DNA from: Hofstenia miamia
Taxonomy: Eukaryota; Xenacoelomorpha; Acoela; Hofsteniidae
DNA length: 64,000 nucleotides
Assembly (NCBI GenBank): GCA_900660155.1
Contig: CABFPE010000137.1
Coordinates: forward strand, 998,309-1,062,308
Reading direction: 5' to 3'
Shown: positions 23,044 to 34,393 of the stretch, in pieces
Layout of the letters: every line of letters starts with the position of its first letter
Numbering within the stretch: position 1 is the first letter of the stretch
Translations under genes and position numbers: made by a program
The notes under the pieces: generated by a model
What the model was told of the DNA's origin: nothing
Database searches by the model: none
What the model saw: only the letters and a program-made list of their open reading frames with translations

Positions 23044-26000
23044 CTGAACAAATTTTAAGGAGAAACTTTTCTTGAGGTAGCTTGACTACATAGTCGCTTT
23101 ACACGGCTTAACTCTTTTCCTTAGATTTTTGCTGACCAGATCTGCCAACACAATGTTAGGAAGGGCTTGCATTTCATGTAAAGTACGCGTGGGTAATATA
23201 GATAATTAAATTTATTTTATATCCTTTGGCTTCTGCTAATTTCGACGAAATTTGTTATAGTTATTGACGTTAAGTTATGCTATCTGTGTACATTTGGATT
23301 TTTAATTAAATTCATTTTTCAGATCTAAATAAGACTAGATTTTCGAAACCAATTAAACAACTAATTAATTTGAACACTATTCGAAATGTCAAAAAACTTT
23401 CTGACAGCTTTGTAATTTCCTTTGCCTTAATTTGCTCAAGATTTTCTTCCTGATTTAATTACTAGAGCGTTAACGTGACCATGACAAACATTTATAAAGT
23501 TTTTCTCCTGTTGATTACCAAATTTCTTTCTAAATTACAATCTTAATGTGTATAAAGTATAGCTCCACTGTTCTAAATACAACACCCATCGCACCGCCAT
23601 ACACACACACACAGACATACATGTTAGCCCTAAGTCAACCAAGTATATCTTTACTCATTTTGGCACAAAAAAACTAAATTTTAAAATTTACAATCATGAA
23701 AAATAATTATATCTTGAAAGGTACAACGGGCGCGTAAAGTTGTTTGTAATAGAATATTAATTATAAAATTATTAATGAAAATGGAAATACAAAATTTTGT
23801 GTTGTAAATGAAACTATGACATATTTGTCTAGATTTTCCTATTAAAATTCCTCATTTTACATTTTTGACACCGAGAATGGAAAACGACCCACTTTATACA
23901 TTGTCATTTCTAATTTGGAAATAACAAAATATAGATACTATGTTTCACATTTAGGCAAATATAGAATCATATATGCGCTTGGCTTACTAAACCTCTTGTT
24001 TATAGTGCTTGAAGTGGTCTACTTGCACAAAGGTTCAGCAGTTACTGCTTTGCATAACCATTTTTCTGGGATTTTTTATACTAAGGTGCATACATCGACA
24101 AAAAATAACTAAATATATATAATTTGCTAAAAAAAATCATTTGTGCAAAGGATTTTTACCCAACTCCTGTAGTACCTTTAAAGTTACATTTTTCCTAAAG
24201 CTTGAGTATGCTTCTAAAATATGGCTATGTTAATTTAATTAATGGATATTATAATTTTCTAAAAAACCTATTAAAATTTTTTTCAACGTTCAAATATAAA
24301 TTTTAATAATCGAGCGGTAATTTCATTTGCACCATAGTTAACACTTACTATTGTTGGACGATTTGTTAGGGGGCTAAGGCTAATTGAAGAGATTTCAATA
24401 CATTTCTTAAAATATTTTACCGAAACCATTGTAGTCCGACTGTAGCCTTTAAAAAACTGTTGTCAGATAATGACTGAAAAAGATGTTATTAGCAGAAATG
24501 TTCACCTTTTGTATACCTTTTTGCAATGATAAAACAATTATATCGTTATTATTGTAAACTCTTAATACAGTTGTTATATTGAACATATGTGCTCACACAG
24601 ATTTATGTTTCAAAAGAAATTTAGGTCTCCAAATACATTACAAATGCTAATTTTATTGAGTAAATGCCATTTTAATAAATTTTTCTTTTAAATGTCCCAT
24701 AAAACTGGGTTTGTGAAGTTAAATGACTGCCACGCTTCGAATTGGGAATTTATCTCCATAACTTTTTTCTCTATATGTTATATCTGGAAGTAGTTTATTC
24801 AATCCTAAAGCCAGGACCCATTACTATGCATTCTCAAACAGTAGCGCGTTTAGGGGGGCCAGCTGCGAACACTTAATTAAAATGTTCTCTATTCCTCAAA
24901 ATTAAAAAACAGACGATTTTGTGTAAATTTACTTTTGTTCAAAAAATTGTTATTTAAATTTTTTTTCTGTAAAAATTGGGTGTCAGCCCAATCCCGTTTT
25001 AAAAATCCTAAGCGCACCTCTGTTTCCAAAAATCTCCAAAACGCATAGCAATAAGCAAATTTTTTTTTGCATTGACCACTTATCGGAACATCGACGAAAT
25101 CCTAGATTACACACAAAACATTCGCAAAGGTTAAATCAATGCATAGGAACGAGTGAGGCTGAGAATAACAATATTGTTGCATGCTTTCAAATTTTGGACT
25201 TCTATTCAATTGATAAGCTATAAAAATTAATTGCATATTTCCATATGCATTATGATTTTAAAATGGATCAAATAGCGGTTAATGTTTCTGAGGCAACCAA
25301 CGCAAGTAAAGCTGAATTTCGAGCTAAGCCTCAACAAAGGCTTCCATTTTCACTGAAGCTGTTTCCTCTAAACAACTATTATTACAACTATATTGTTTCT
25401 TTTTCAGATCATTACTATATTGCTTTTCACTGTGCGCAATCCTTCTGTATCAGCACATGAAAGTAACTATCTAGATCAGTCTCAGATTAATTTCATATAT
25501 GTAGACTAACGATCTTGAGGCATCGTGTCACACGCCCTTAAGAGCTTATTTTTGAGGGTTTCACACGCTGAAAAAATCATTTGATGGTAAAAATATAACT
25601 AATTTGCAATCCTTTCTAAATACATTAAACTTCATACGTTTAGCACTTTCTTGAGTTAATTTGTTTTACGCGCTAATGGGATTAAACATTTTAGCATGCC
25701 TTCTCATTATTTACAAAATTCAATTTAGTTGTCAAAATTATTGTGAAAGCTAGAAGAAATTGATATTGACTTCCTGTAGTCTTTTTGGCGTCTCTGTATG
25801 ATTTTAATCTATACTAAGACAATTTAAGTTTTCTGATTTTCAATGAAGTGAATTAAGGTGTTCAATTAGTATGCGGCTAGACTCAGCTTTAGATAAAATT
25901 ACCAAAGCTTTGCAATTCAATCGAATATCAAGGACATTAGAAAAGTGATGATCAAAAAGTTTTCCAATGATTTGCAGCAAAGCCTTTTCTCGAGTAATCG

Positions 26001-27623
26001 ATGTTTAGTATATATCTCGGCAAAATTTCAGTACTTCATATTAAAAATTGCACATAAATAGATTTGTTTTGAGAAAAAATTTTTTGGTGGTTTTTACGAA
26101 TACAGGTTACTTTGTTTGCTATTTTTAGCCATTAAATATTTTTGTTTTATGTACTAGTATATATTATTTTCTTAAATGTTTTTTGTTGCAATTCATTTTA
26201 TTTTAATGTACATTTCCTTTCCAGCTGAATTTATTCTCGATGCCCTCAGATATGAATTGTTTGATAATAATCATCAAAACAATGTTTTTAATTGGTCAGG
26301 CCTTAAGCCTAGATCGTAAACTAGTCTTTGTATTTTGCCACTAGTTGTATGTTACATATTTGTAGTGGGCTTAAGTTGAATGTACATGCCGCCAAATTTG
26401 TTGATCTATAATTTCATGTGTAAATGCCTACTTTAAAGAGGAGTGAAATTGTGCCCCGTACATGAATTATTTTAATCAAAGGCAAACATAATTGATGGAA
26501 TTGTTCCTATGAGGTTGAAAGACCTCTCTTTAACTTTACTTCATGTTCTGAATTTGTGTAATATATTAAAAACTAATATTATGTAAAGATAGGACGACTT
26601 TTAAATACAAATATATAAATAATCGACGTTTCCATTTGCCTTTGCTACAATTCTTAATGCCTAGTTATATGATCAGCCTGTTAAGAATTATTTTTGCTGA
26701 ACTCAAATGTTCTCTACTGTTTTCACCACATGATAGTTGTCTACTACTTATGAATTGAAGAAAACCTAAAAGAAAGCATATGTCTTAAAACCTCAATTCT
26801 TTAGAAGATAGACAGCGCATAAGTATGTTGCACTATCTGTATTATTGATGTTTACAAATACGCATCCATTGAGCAAATCTGTCGAAAAGCTTTTATGTGT
26901 TCATTTCACTATCCTATGATAAGCAAATTCTGTCTTTATGAGAAGTAATTTATAGATCTTGAATTCCTAAGACAGAAGATAAAAGCACTTAAGTTTTATA
27001 TCGAATTCTTTACATCGTTACATAAAAAGATGCTTTTACTTGTTGAGAAACACTGTAAAATAGTTGAAGAATATAATGTAATTCTAAGAAAAACCAACTA
27101 CCAATCAGATTCAGGAAAAAAATAAATACATTTTTCATAAATGAATTACCGCAAATTTTTCTACCAAAATTTACTAAGTTCTCCTCCAACTTTTAAAGTA
27201 GCTTTGAAAACGAATGTTTAAAGTAGTTGCTCTCGTTGATGCATTAAATATTTTAAAGCTAAAAATTGGGTGTCAAATTAAATATGTAACGTTTGTAAGT
27301 GTTTACTTTTGTTTTGAATTCGTAATTCTTCCAAGGAGAAGCAAAGTATTTACTGAATATAAGTTATGAGCGAATGATAGTGACCATAGACCTGAAAAGC
27401 ACGAGTCTTGATATATCGATCTCAATATTTCCCAACATGGAGCGATGCAACCAACAAACTCCCGTGCTCCACGGGTTAAAATTTTCAGCATGCATTGACG
27501 GAATCTAAAAATTATATTATTTATGAATGACAATATGAGGAATTTTTACGATGGTTAAATGGCAACCACTAATCTAATGCCTTAGCCAGTAGATCATTCA
27601 TATGATTGATGTGGTCTCAAAAT
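23044..27623. other. AT-rich stretch with one candidate exon
   Basis: It contains a short (CA)n at 23601-23613 and the candidate exon at 26225-26319. A good-looking acceptor at 25393-25406 is followed by only 32 open codons and no donor, so it is not called. A short hairpin CCCGTG-CTC-CACGGG lies near 27463. Nothing else is supported. Confidence 0.5.
26225..26319 (+). CDS. Candidate terminal coding exon (unknown protein)
   Basis: The acceptor ACATTTCCTTTCCAG (ending 26224) is followed by two bases that complete a codon, then 30 codons and TAA (26317-26319). The peptide contains EFILDALRYELFDNN and ends GLKPRS; composition is protein-like. The leading two-base phase is what the exon at 16869-16992 requires (its last base G plus CT gives Ala), so both could belong to one plus-strand gene with a 9.2-kb intron. 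Phase agreement alone has a one-in-three chance. I do not recognise the protein. No canonical AATAAA follows within several hundred bases. Confidence 0.33.
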
Positions 27624-27641
27624 TAACCCTAACCCTAACCC
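27624..27641 (-). repeat. Interstitial telomere-like repeat, (TAACCC)3
   Basis: Three exact TAACCC units, the complement of TTAGGG. A degenerate GGGTTAAGGGTTAG tract lies at about 29806-29819 in the opposite orientation. Short internal telomere-like tracts arise at repaired breaks or inside transposons; this one sits just before an actCGAG-rich inverted-repeat fragment. Confidence 0.8.
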
Positions 27642-27652
27642 TATGTAGCTTA

Positions 27653-27786
27653 CGGCCATGCAAGTACTCATAATTTAGAGTCGAGTTCGAATTGTAACTC
27701 GACTCTAACTCGCGATGTCCAACTGGTGAGTTTCAAACTGAACTCGAACTCGACTCGAGCCTAAAATAGCCAACTCGCAGTAGCCT
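27653..27786. mobile_element. Possible short hAT-like MITE (CGAG-rich)
   Basis: The left edge TGCAAGTACTCATAATTTAG and the right edge read on the minus strand, TGCGAGTTGGCTATTTTAG, pair well, and both continue into GTCGAGTTCGA-type sequence. Flanks TAGCTTAC and TAGCCTAA match at 6 of 8 positions, which may be an eroded target-site duplication. There is no coding capacity. Confidence 0.4.
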
Positions 27787-27822
27787 AATATATCTCCTAT
27801 CTCGATATTAACATTAATTAGT

Positions 27823-27900
27823 TAAAGTAAAAAAATATTACAACAAGATCATTAAGATTGGAGCATTATTTCAAAATTTTGCAATGTGCAATAAACAAAC
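27823..27900 (+). repeat. Dispersed 75-bp repeat, copy 1
   Basis: About 75 bases starting TAAAGTAAAAAAATATTAC and ending GCAATGTGCAATAAA recur at 32446 with one substitution. The sharp ends and near-identity suggest a recently copied short element. The source element is unknown. Confidence 0.85.
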
Positions 27901-30900
27901 AAGTGCAAGCGAAATTATATTTTCAATCACATTGTAATAAAGAATTATTCCAAGCATCCGATTGAGTAAAATTTAACAAAAGTTAATATTTTGAAGGAAA
28001 TCTTTTGACTTGATTACTGTTTTGATGCAACCAACCATTAAAGTTCAATGGGGTTGAGCTCTGGAATGTGAGAAGAATTTTAAGTTTTCCTTCTCATTCT
28101 AACCCGAATACCAGTAAAACTGTACATATTTTTATCAATAAAAATAACTATTTTTGCTATTAAGTCAAACAAATAGATATAATTTCATTAATTTGCCAAT
28201 GTTTGCCTGCAAATTCTTCTTTTGGTTTTGCACAGTACTGTATGCCCACCGTATTTTATCTCAAAATAATTTCTGAGTTAAAAAATCCATGATACCATAG
28301 TACATTACGTTTGTATTTTAAATTCAATTCTTGTACACTTTGATTGATTGACTCAGTACTTCAACAGTGTTTTGCAACTTAAATTGACTCTACATTTCGC
28401 TTTAATGTTTTGTTTACATGTATTATAGCGCTGAAATTTCATATTAATAATTTTCAAACACTCTGATTCGCTACTTGGAGCATTTAACTGTTATTTTTGG
28501 TGTGTAATATCACTTCAGCTTTACACTGACAGATTTAATGCAATATAATAAATTCAATTTAAAAGCTTTTTTGCATTTAACACGCAATCGTACCCATCTG
28601 AAAGAAATGAACATTTAAGTCAACGACAGACGTCGTTTCAGACTGTATTTCTTTGATAAAAATTCTTCATCATCAAGTTATATCAATTACTATCTTCTTA
28701 ATTGCCTTGCTAGTAAAGATACTACACTATAAACCAGGCTTGCTGATTAAAATATTTTTTTTCAGAGTTAAACCAAAAAACTTGTTTTTCGAAAAATACG
28801 TTGTTTTTGTTCTTTATGGTTTTTTCCAACATGTCTTTAAAAAAGAAAATAATATATTATGTGCAATATATTCAAAATAATGATAGATATGTAAATCTAA
28901 GAATATATTCATGAATGTATCTAGAATCCTGGTAGACGTATTTATGAGCAGATGCTCAATATTTACCTGTATTTTTCTGGAGAGCATATATATAATATTT
29001 TACATGTTGAATATCAAAGTTTTTTTAAACTATTTTTGAGAACTGTAAGAAATTCATACCGGTACCCGATAGTATTGAAAAACTACCGTACATAGTGCAT
29101 AAATATTCAAAAATACAGACAGCAATTAGAATTTCAGTACTGTGTCACAAAGAACTGCTATATGTATATATACATGTTTCAATTAGGGGAATAATATTCC
29201 ATGGAGGAATGGAAGTTTGCAAACTTGTTGATCACCCAGCAGTGTACATAGCAAGTAGACAGTCTGCTATCAGTTGCATTTACCTGAAATAAAAAACATT
29301 TTCAAAGTGCTTTAAACATGTTTTTTTTTCATTGTGTAAAACACTTGTCTAAACCAGTGTAGCCCTGCTATAAGCACATTTTCCCCAAATTGTATCTTTA
29401 AAGTCACCAACCCTTTTGTCCATTCTTTCAAGTCTTTCAGGAAATTTGAGAATCCTGAAATTTAGACACATTTATGGATAAGTGTGCTTCCGCTGTTTTC
29501 GTTAAGCTTTGTGATACAACTTATTCCTGAGCTTGAAGAATCCTATATTTTAAATTTTAAGTTCTTTAAATTCCTAGCGTTCAGATAATAAAGACGCTTA
29601 AAGCCCATGGCAGTAACAACTAGCCTAAACTATTTTGTATTCTGTAAATAGACCACCCAGGTTCCGTTCAGTGGTGCCATGCATAAAGTCAGAAGTAGTC
29701 TGTATCCGGTGGTGTTCTCAGATTTTAGATATTTAGTGAGTTTTGAGTGCTTAAAAAATTTTAAAGAAACCATTACAGTTGTAAAAATAACTGGGTTGCG
29801 TAGGGTTAAGGGTTAGATGTATGCATGTAGTATAATAGGAACCTGATGCAGCTAACTTTCACTTAGAATAGAGCATGCATTTAATTTTAAAAATTCAAAA
29901 ATTAAACAGATTTCACAGTAAAACACATTTAAAATATACAGAGTACTCAGATATTTTCTAGTTTATACTCGATTCAGTTAAACGAAATTTTTTTAATGTT
30001 TATTCAAATTCTAAGAACTGCTTGTATAATTATTGTATACTAGAATTATACTTAAGGTAATTCCAAGCCTTTCTTGGAAACGCAATTCAAATTGCATTAC
30101 TATTTATCAATGTCTGCATTTCCCATTCAGTTGAATTCGTTTTCTAATTTTTAGTTGATATCAACAAATGGTTTTTTGCCATGAAAAACTTAACATTCAC
30201 TACGACTCTTTAGACTTTAATTTTTTAAGCATGTTGGCTTTACATAGAGTCCTAAATGTATATAAGCGTTGTGAGATCATTTCATCAGTTTTTCCCTCAA
30301 GAATTAGCTAATTTAACAAAAATATCAAGAAGCATTTGTAAACCATAATCAATGATTGAATTTACCTCATCTAAAACTGAATGATTGAACATTTGAAGGG
30401 ATATGAACTCTTCAAATAAAACCCAGTTACGCCTTAAGAAAATATATAAATTCCCAAGTATACCGGTATAATGTTGGGAATAACAATGCCACATCTGACA
30501 GTCACCTATATTCCGATTCCGAGTTATATATGCTTAGGAATTAAGTAAAGGCTAAGGCGGGTCCATGGTAACAAAGAGATACAAGAAGTAGTAAGAAACT
30601 ATTATACTCACTTCAGGCAAAGAAGTCATTGGAAATGTATAAAAACAAGTAAATTTGTAACTATCAATCTATGTTCGACTGCTTCATTTCATTCAAGATG
30701 ATAAAGGAGAAAAATGGAATTGTAAAAAGTGTAAATGGAAATTTAGCAACAATGCTTATTCATAGATCTTCTATTCCAAATGGTGGTTCACGATTATTGA
30801 CATGTGCATCTCTTTGGTGTGATAGATCGATGTTTCTTCGAGGCTTTTAAATAATGGGTACACATTTAGTCATTTACAATTTTAAATAGTGTGATATTTC

Positions 30901-32247
30901 AATAATTTTCTCAGAGTTAGACAATGCATAAATGATTCAGTTTACATGCGTTCTCATATTTCCTTTGTTCAAATGCTTTCAACAAAATTATTTAAAAGTA
31001 GTTTTTTTAGTATTTGCGTTTGTACAAGGTATTTTACAAATTCCTTATGATTTTTACAAGTCAGCATCATCCACTACCTTCCTAGATAGAACTCGTTCCC
31101 GGTATCGTTGGGCTAATGAAATTGAAAAAATGACCGCTAGGTAGTTAACGGATGTGTAAAATCAATTATCTATTTTCCTCTATTTCAACATTCTATTGTG
31201 TGGATAATTGAATCTAACAATTTAACCCCAGGCGACCAACATATTTAAGGAGACGAATTCCATTGTCTCGTCGATTGCCAAATCTCTCAATACCACTCTT
31301 TTTCACTTGTGCTCAGCGAAGATATATTTTTTCTATATTATCACAAATTATGAATTTATGTTGTTAAAACATGTACTATGCTATGGTGCCTACATCTAGT
31401 AGAATAGCTCAATTTTAAGTTGCCGGATTAATTCCTCTGACACTTTAGTCAAGGTAATTTACTAAAATAATTTTTAGAAATTCTTCAATCAGGGTACAGA
31501 ACAGAGATGAAGCCGGATACCGGCTTACAGCAGTTCTGAAATCTACAGGAAAATGTTAAAAATTATATTTTGTTTTACCAGATAATCAGCAATTATTTCC
31601 CTTAATAAAGATGAAAAATTATTAAAATTTAAGGCTTGAGGAAAATGTTATTGCTTCAACCATCTACAATATTGTAATGAGAATAATAGTTAAATTTATC
31701 CTTTTACAAACGATCATTGTTTTTGCCATCAATTTAATTTTCTACTCCTTTGTGATTGTTTACTGTTACGTTTCATTTCAGTTTGATATGGAGCGAGCAG
31801 ATAATACTAACAGATGTATTTATGACAAAGAAAACTTAATATATACTTGAAAATGAACTTCTAAAAAATGAAGAAATTTGAACCACTGCATTTTTTTAAT
31901 ATTGGAAAGGCCGTTCAAATTAAAATGTGCCGCTTTGCAGAATTTGCAAACACTAGAACATGCTATAAGAAGGAATGATCACGTACTCTACATTAATGAA
32001 GGATTTGATTGTAATTCAAGAAATGTAGTTTGTTTGATTAGAGAAGCAATGGAAAAATGTATGTGAACTGTCACATTTAACTAAAGAGAATACCCTTTCA
32101 TAGATGGAAAAAGACTAGAACATCATTCTTCAATCCATTGCGAAAAACATATACCACAATACGCATTTTTAAAAGAAGTATTCCTGATTGTTACATCAAT
32201 AAAGTAAATATACAGTTTGCCAAAAGTAATTATAGCTTGGCGGATAA
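27901..32247. other. Mostly featureless AT-rich stretch
   Basis: No gene is supported. It contains a degenerate telomere-like tract (about 29806), a perfect AGCCGG-ATA-CCGGCT-type palindrome near 31511-31525, a weak acceptor at 31781 with 22 open codons to a stop at 31850, and the possible Penelope-like fragment at 31878. Confidence 0.5.
31878..32066 (+). pseudogene. Possible remnant of a Penelope-like element endonuclease (GIY-YIG region)
   Basis: A 62-codon frame contains FDCNSRNVVCLI. Penelope-like retroelements carry a GIY-YIG endonuclease whose start commonly reads C-x-S-x-N-V-V-Y-L-I, preceded by a short Cys-containing linker. The match is confined to that motif; no reverse-transcriptase segment is visible nearby. 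If correct, it is an old, broken fragment. It could equally be a chance match. Confidence 0.25.
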
Positions 32248-32315
32248 CTATTAGCCTTGGCCTCAAAATGTACGGCCAGTTCAAAATCGAAATAATCAGT
32301 GGTAATATTTGTAAA
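32248..32315 (+). repeat. Local direct repeat, copy 1
   Basis: A block beginning CTATTAGCCTTGGCCTC recurs at 32523-32615 with a few substitutions and about 25 extra bases in the second copy. The copies flank an AT-rich tract and the second copy of the 75-bp dispersed repeat. Confidence 0.75.
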
Positions 32316-32330
32316 ATTCAATCATTGAAT

Positions 32331-32391
32331 ATTATATATACGTAATATACATGCATGCATGTATGTATGTGCATATATATATATATGTATG

Positions 32392-32427
<36 letters not shown>
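32331..32427. repeat. Compound (AT)n/(GTAT)n/(ATGC)n microsatellite
   Basis: Alternating ATGC, GTAT and AT units over about 97 bases, ending in a long pure AT tract. Confidence 0.85.
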
Positions 32428-32430
<3 letters not shown>

Positions 32431-32445
32431 GATATGGAGTTTGTC

Positions 32446-32522
32446 TAAAGTAAAAAAATATTACAACAAGATCATTAAGATTGGAGCATTATTTCAAAAT
32501 TTTGCAATGTGCAATAAATAAA
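32446..32522 (+). repeat. Dispersed 75-bp repeat, copy 2
   Basis: Near-identical to 27823-27900. It lies directly before the second copy of the local direct repeat and just after a long AT microsatellite, so it probably arrived as part of an insertion that sits between the two copies. Confidence 0.85.
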
Positions 32523-32615
32523 CTATCAGCCTTGGCCTCAAAATGTACAGCCAGTTCAAAATCTTTTTGCAAAATGAATGTTTACTATCAAAATGATCAA
32601 TGGTAATATTTGTAA
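32523..32615 (+). repeat. Local direct repeat, copy 2
   Basis: Second copy of 32248-32315, carrying an extra internal segment of about 25 bases. At 70-90 bp it is too long to be a normal target-site duplication. Confidence 0.75.
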
Positions 32616-34042
32616 ACTTATGCAAAGAATCTATAATAATCAACGCCAATTATTATTTTGTCAGAATGGACATAAATAATGAAATTGTAACCCATTATTA
32701 ATTATTTCGTAATGAATTTCAAGAAATTTAATAGCATTCTAATTAAACATCAACGACCTTAAGCTGCAAATTGACTTTGAAAAAGGCATGTCAACTATTC
32801 TACTATTCAGGACAGCACATTTAGAATGAAAGCAAACCATCAATGAAATTAATCTCTCATATTTTGCTCAATTGGGTGAAACGTAATCTGTACTGCATAC
32901 CATGATTTTATCACAGACATATGATTATTGCATTAAGTACTCCAAATCTATTCCTATCACTTACAATTTATTATTCTGAGAGTTAGTTTAAATCAAACTG
33001 CCATCTGTATTCTTAAAAATTCTTGAATAGTATTTGTAATTTAACATTTCACGTATTACATACTTAAATGTAATCAATTACTTTTTTAAAAGATACAAAA
33101 TTAATTGCAATTTACTGAATTAATATTTACAGTAACATGCATATATTTAGAGGTTGCATATTATTCATAATCCAGTGAATTCCGCAAATTATGATTAAAT
33201 GAATAAATGGATTTTCAATATATCTAAAAATCGCAATTTTATTACAGGTTTCAAAACAGGGTAATTTATTGTTACAAGCAAGATTTCACGTAAATTGAAA
33301 AATGGCAAATATTTGAAAAACTTATAGTACTAAGAACATAGTGGGCCTATAGTTCATTCTTAGAATGAAATCTATTCTGTAATTCTTTAGAATTGCGCCC
33401 GTCTTCAACCTTTTCTTCTTTTGCCAATTTCTAAGTTTTAGACAAGTAGTAAGAAAAGGTTTTTGTGCTTGCTGAAACCTGTTTAAGCTGCTGATTAACT
33501 AAATTCCCTAGTGTATGATAATTCTAAAATTATCACTGGTAATGATCACACCCAGAAAATTCATATCTCGCAAAGGTGGGAATATTGGTGAAACGCCCAT
33601 AAATGAACTATTTATGAGAACAAGAAATCTCATCAGCTAGACTCAAAGAGCCTTGACCGAGACAGGGCCTTCTTAAATAAAAGAAGGCCCTGGCCAAGAC
33701 TAAAAATATTTCTGAAGTATGCCACAATATCTGCAAAACTATTCGTGAGCACATTGAAAAAAGCATTAAAAATTATCTCCTTCGATAAAATCAAAAGTTT
33801 TACATATGCAGCAGGAACTGGTTGCATGTTTCTTTGCCTATGTGATGTAATTTATTATTTCACAAAAAGTTTGGCAAGCATGCTCAAATAACTGCTTTTC
33901 AAAGTGGAATTTCTCTTTTTTAGATATTCCCAAAACAATTGCAATATTGTGCCACAACATTATTTTCACCGAAGGCTTTTTCCAACTAGAAAAGTCGCTG
34001 TGGAGAAAGAAGCGTTATTTTCATACGACAGTACTTACATTT
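32616..34042. other. AT-rich stretch with one GC-rich hairpin
   Basis: I see no gene. The only distinct feature is the perfect hairpin at 33663-33692. Confidence 0.55.
33663..33692. other. Perfect 12-bp stem, 6-nt loop hairpin
   Basis: CAGGGCCTTCTT and AAGAAGGCCCTG flank a six-base loop. A GC-bearing perfect stem is uncommon in this AT-rich context. It could be a transposon end-to-end relic or a structured RNA; the stem is shorter than a typical animal pre-miRNA. Confidence 0.7.
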
Positions 34043-34269
34043 CAGGGATAGGGTTTTCGAATCGAGTTCGAGTATATTTTTGAAGAAAATTTCAAATTCT
34101 TCAAAATTTAACATAATTCATAGTTTCTAAGTCTAAAAAATATTATTTTCAACTAATATAGGAACAAGTTGCTTTCAAAATAATAATTTCTCTTCCAAAT
34201 TTTCCCAATCGAGTTTTGTGGAAGCACTCGAGTTCACGTTTTTAGCCTTCCGACAACTCGAATACCCTG
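34043..34269. mobile_element. hAT-type MITE, 227 bp
   Basis: The left end is CAGGGATAGGGTTTTCGA; the right end on the minus strand is CAGGGTATTCGAGTTG. Immediately outside lie TTACATTT (34035-34042) and TTACGTTT (34270-34277), a 7-of-8 match and the 8-bp size typical of hAT insertions. CGAGTTC motifs recur inside both ends, as subterminal repeats do in hAT elements. There is no open frame for a transposase, so it is non-autonomous. Confidence 0.7.
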
Positions 34270-34393
34270 TTACGTTTAATAATGTTGTTCACAAGCTACA
34301 ACATTTATCATAGTGCACATATCAGAAAAATGCGCTTAATTGGACTCATTTATTTTGGTGAAAACTCATGACGCAAACCACACACAGCAGAAT

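Noticed and set aside
25407-25509. Exon after the TTTCTTTTTCAG acceptor
   Set aside because: The frame is only about 30 codons, lacks a donor, and joining it to the candidate exon at 16869 gives an early stop.
27455-27500. CCCGTG-CTC-CACGGG hairpin as a Helitron 3-prime end
   Set aside because: No CTRR terminus follows at the right distance and no TC start was found.
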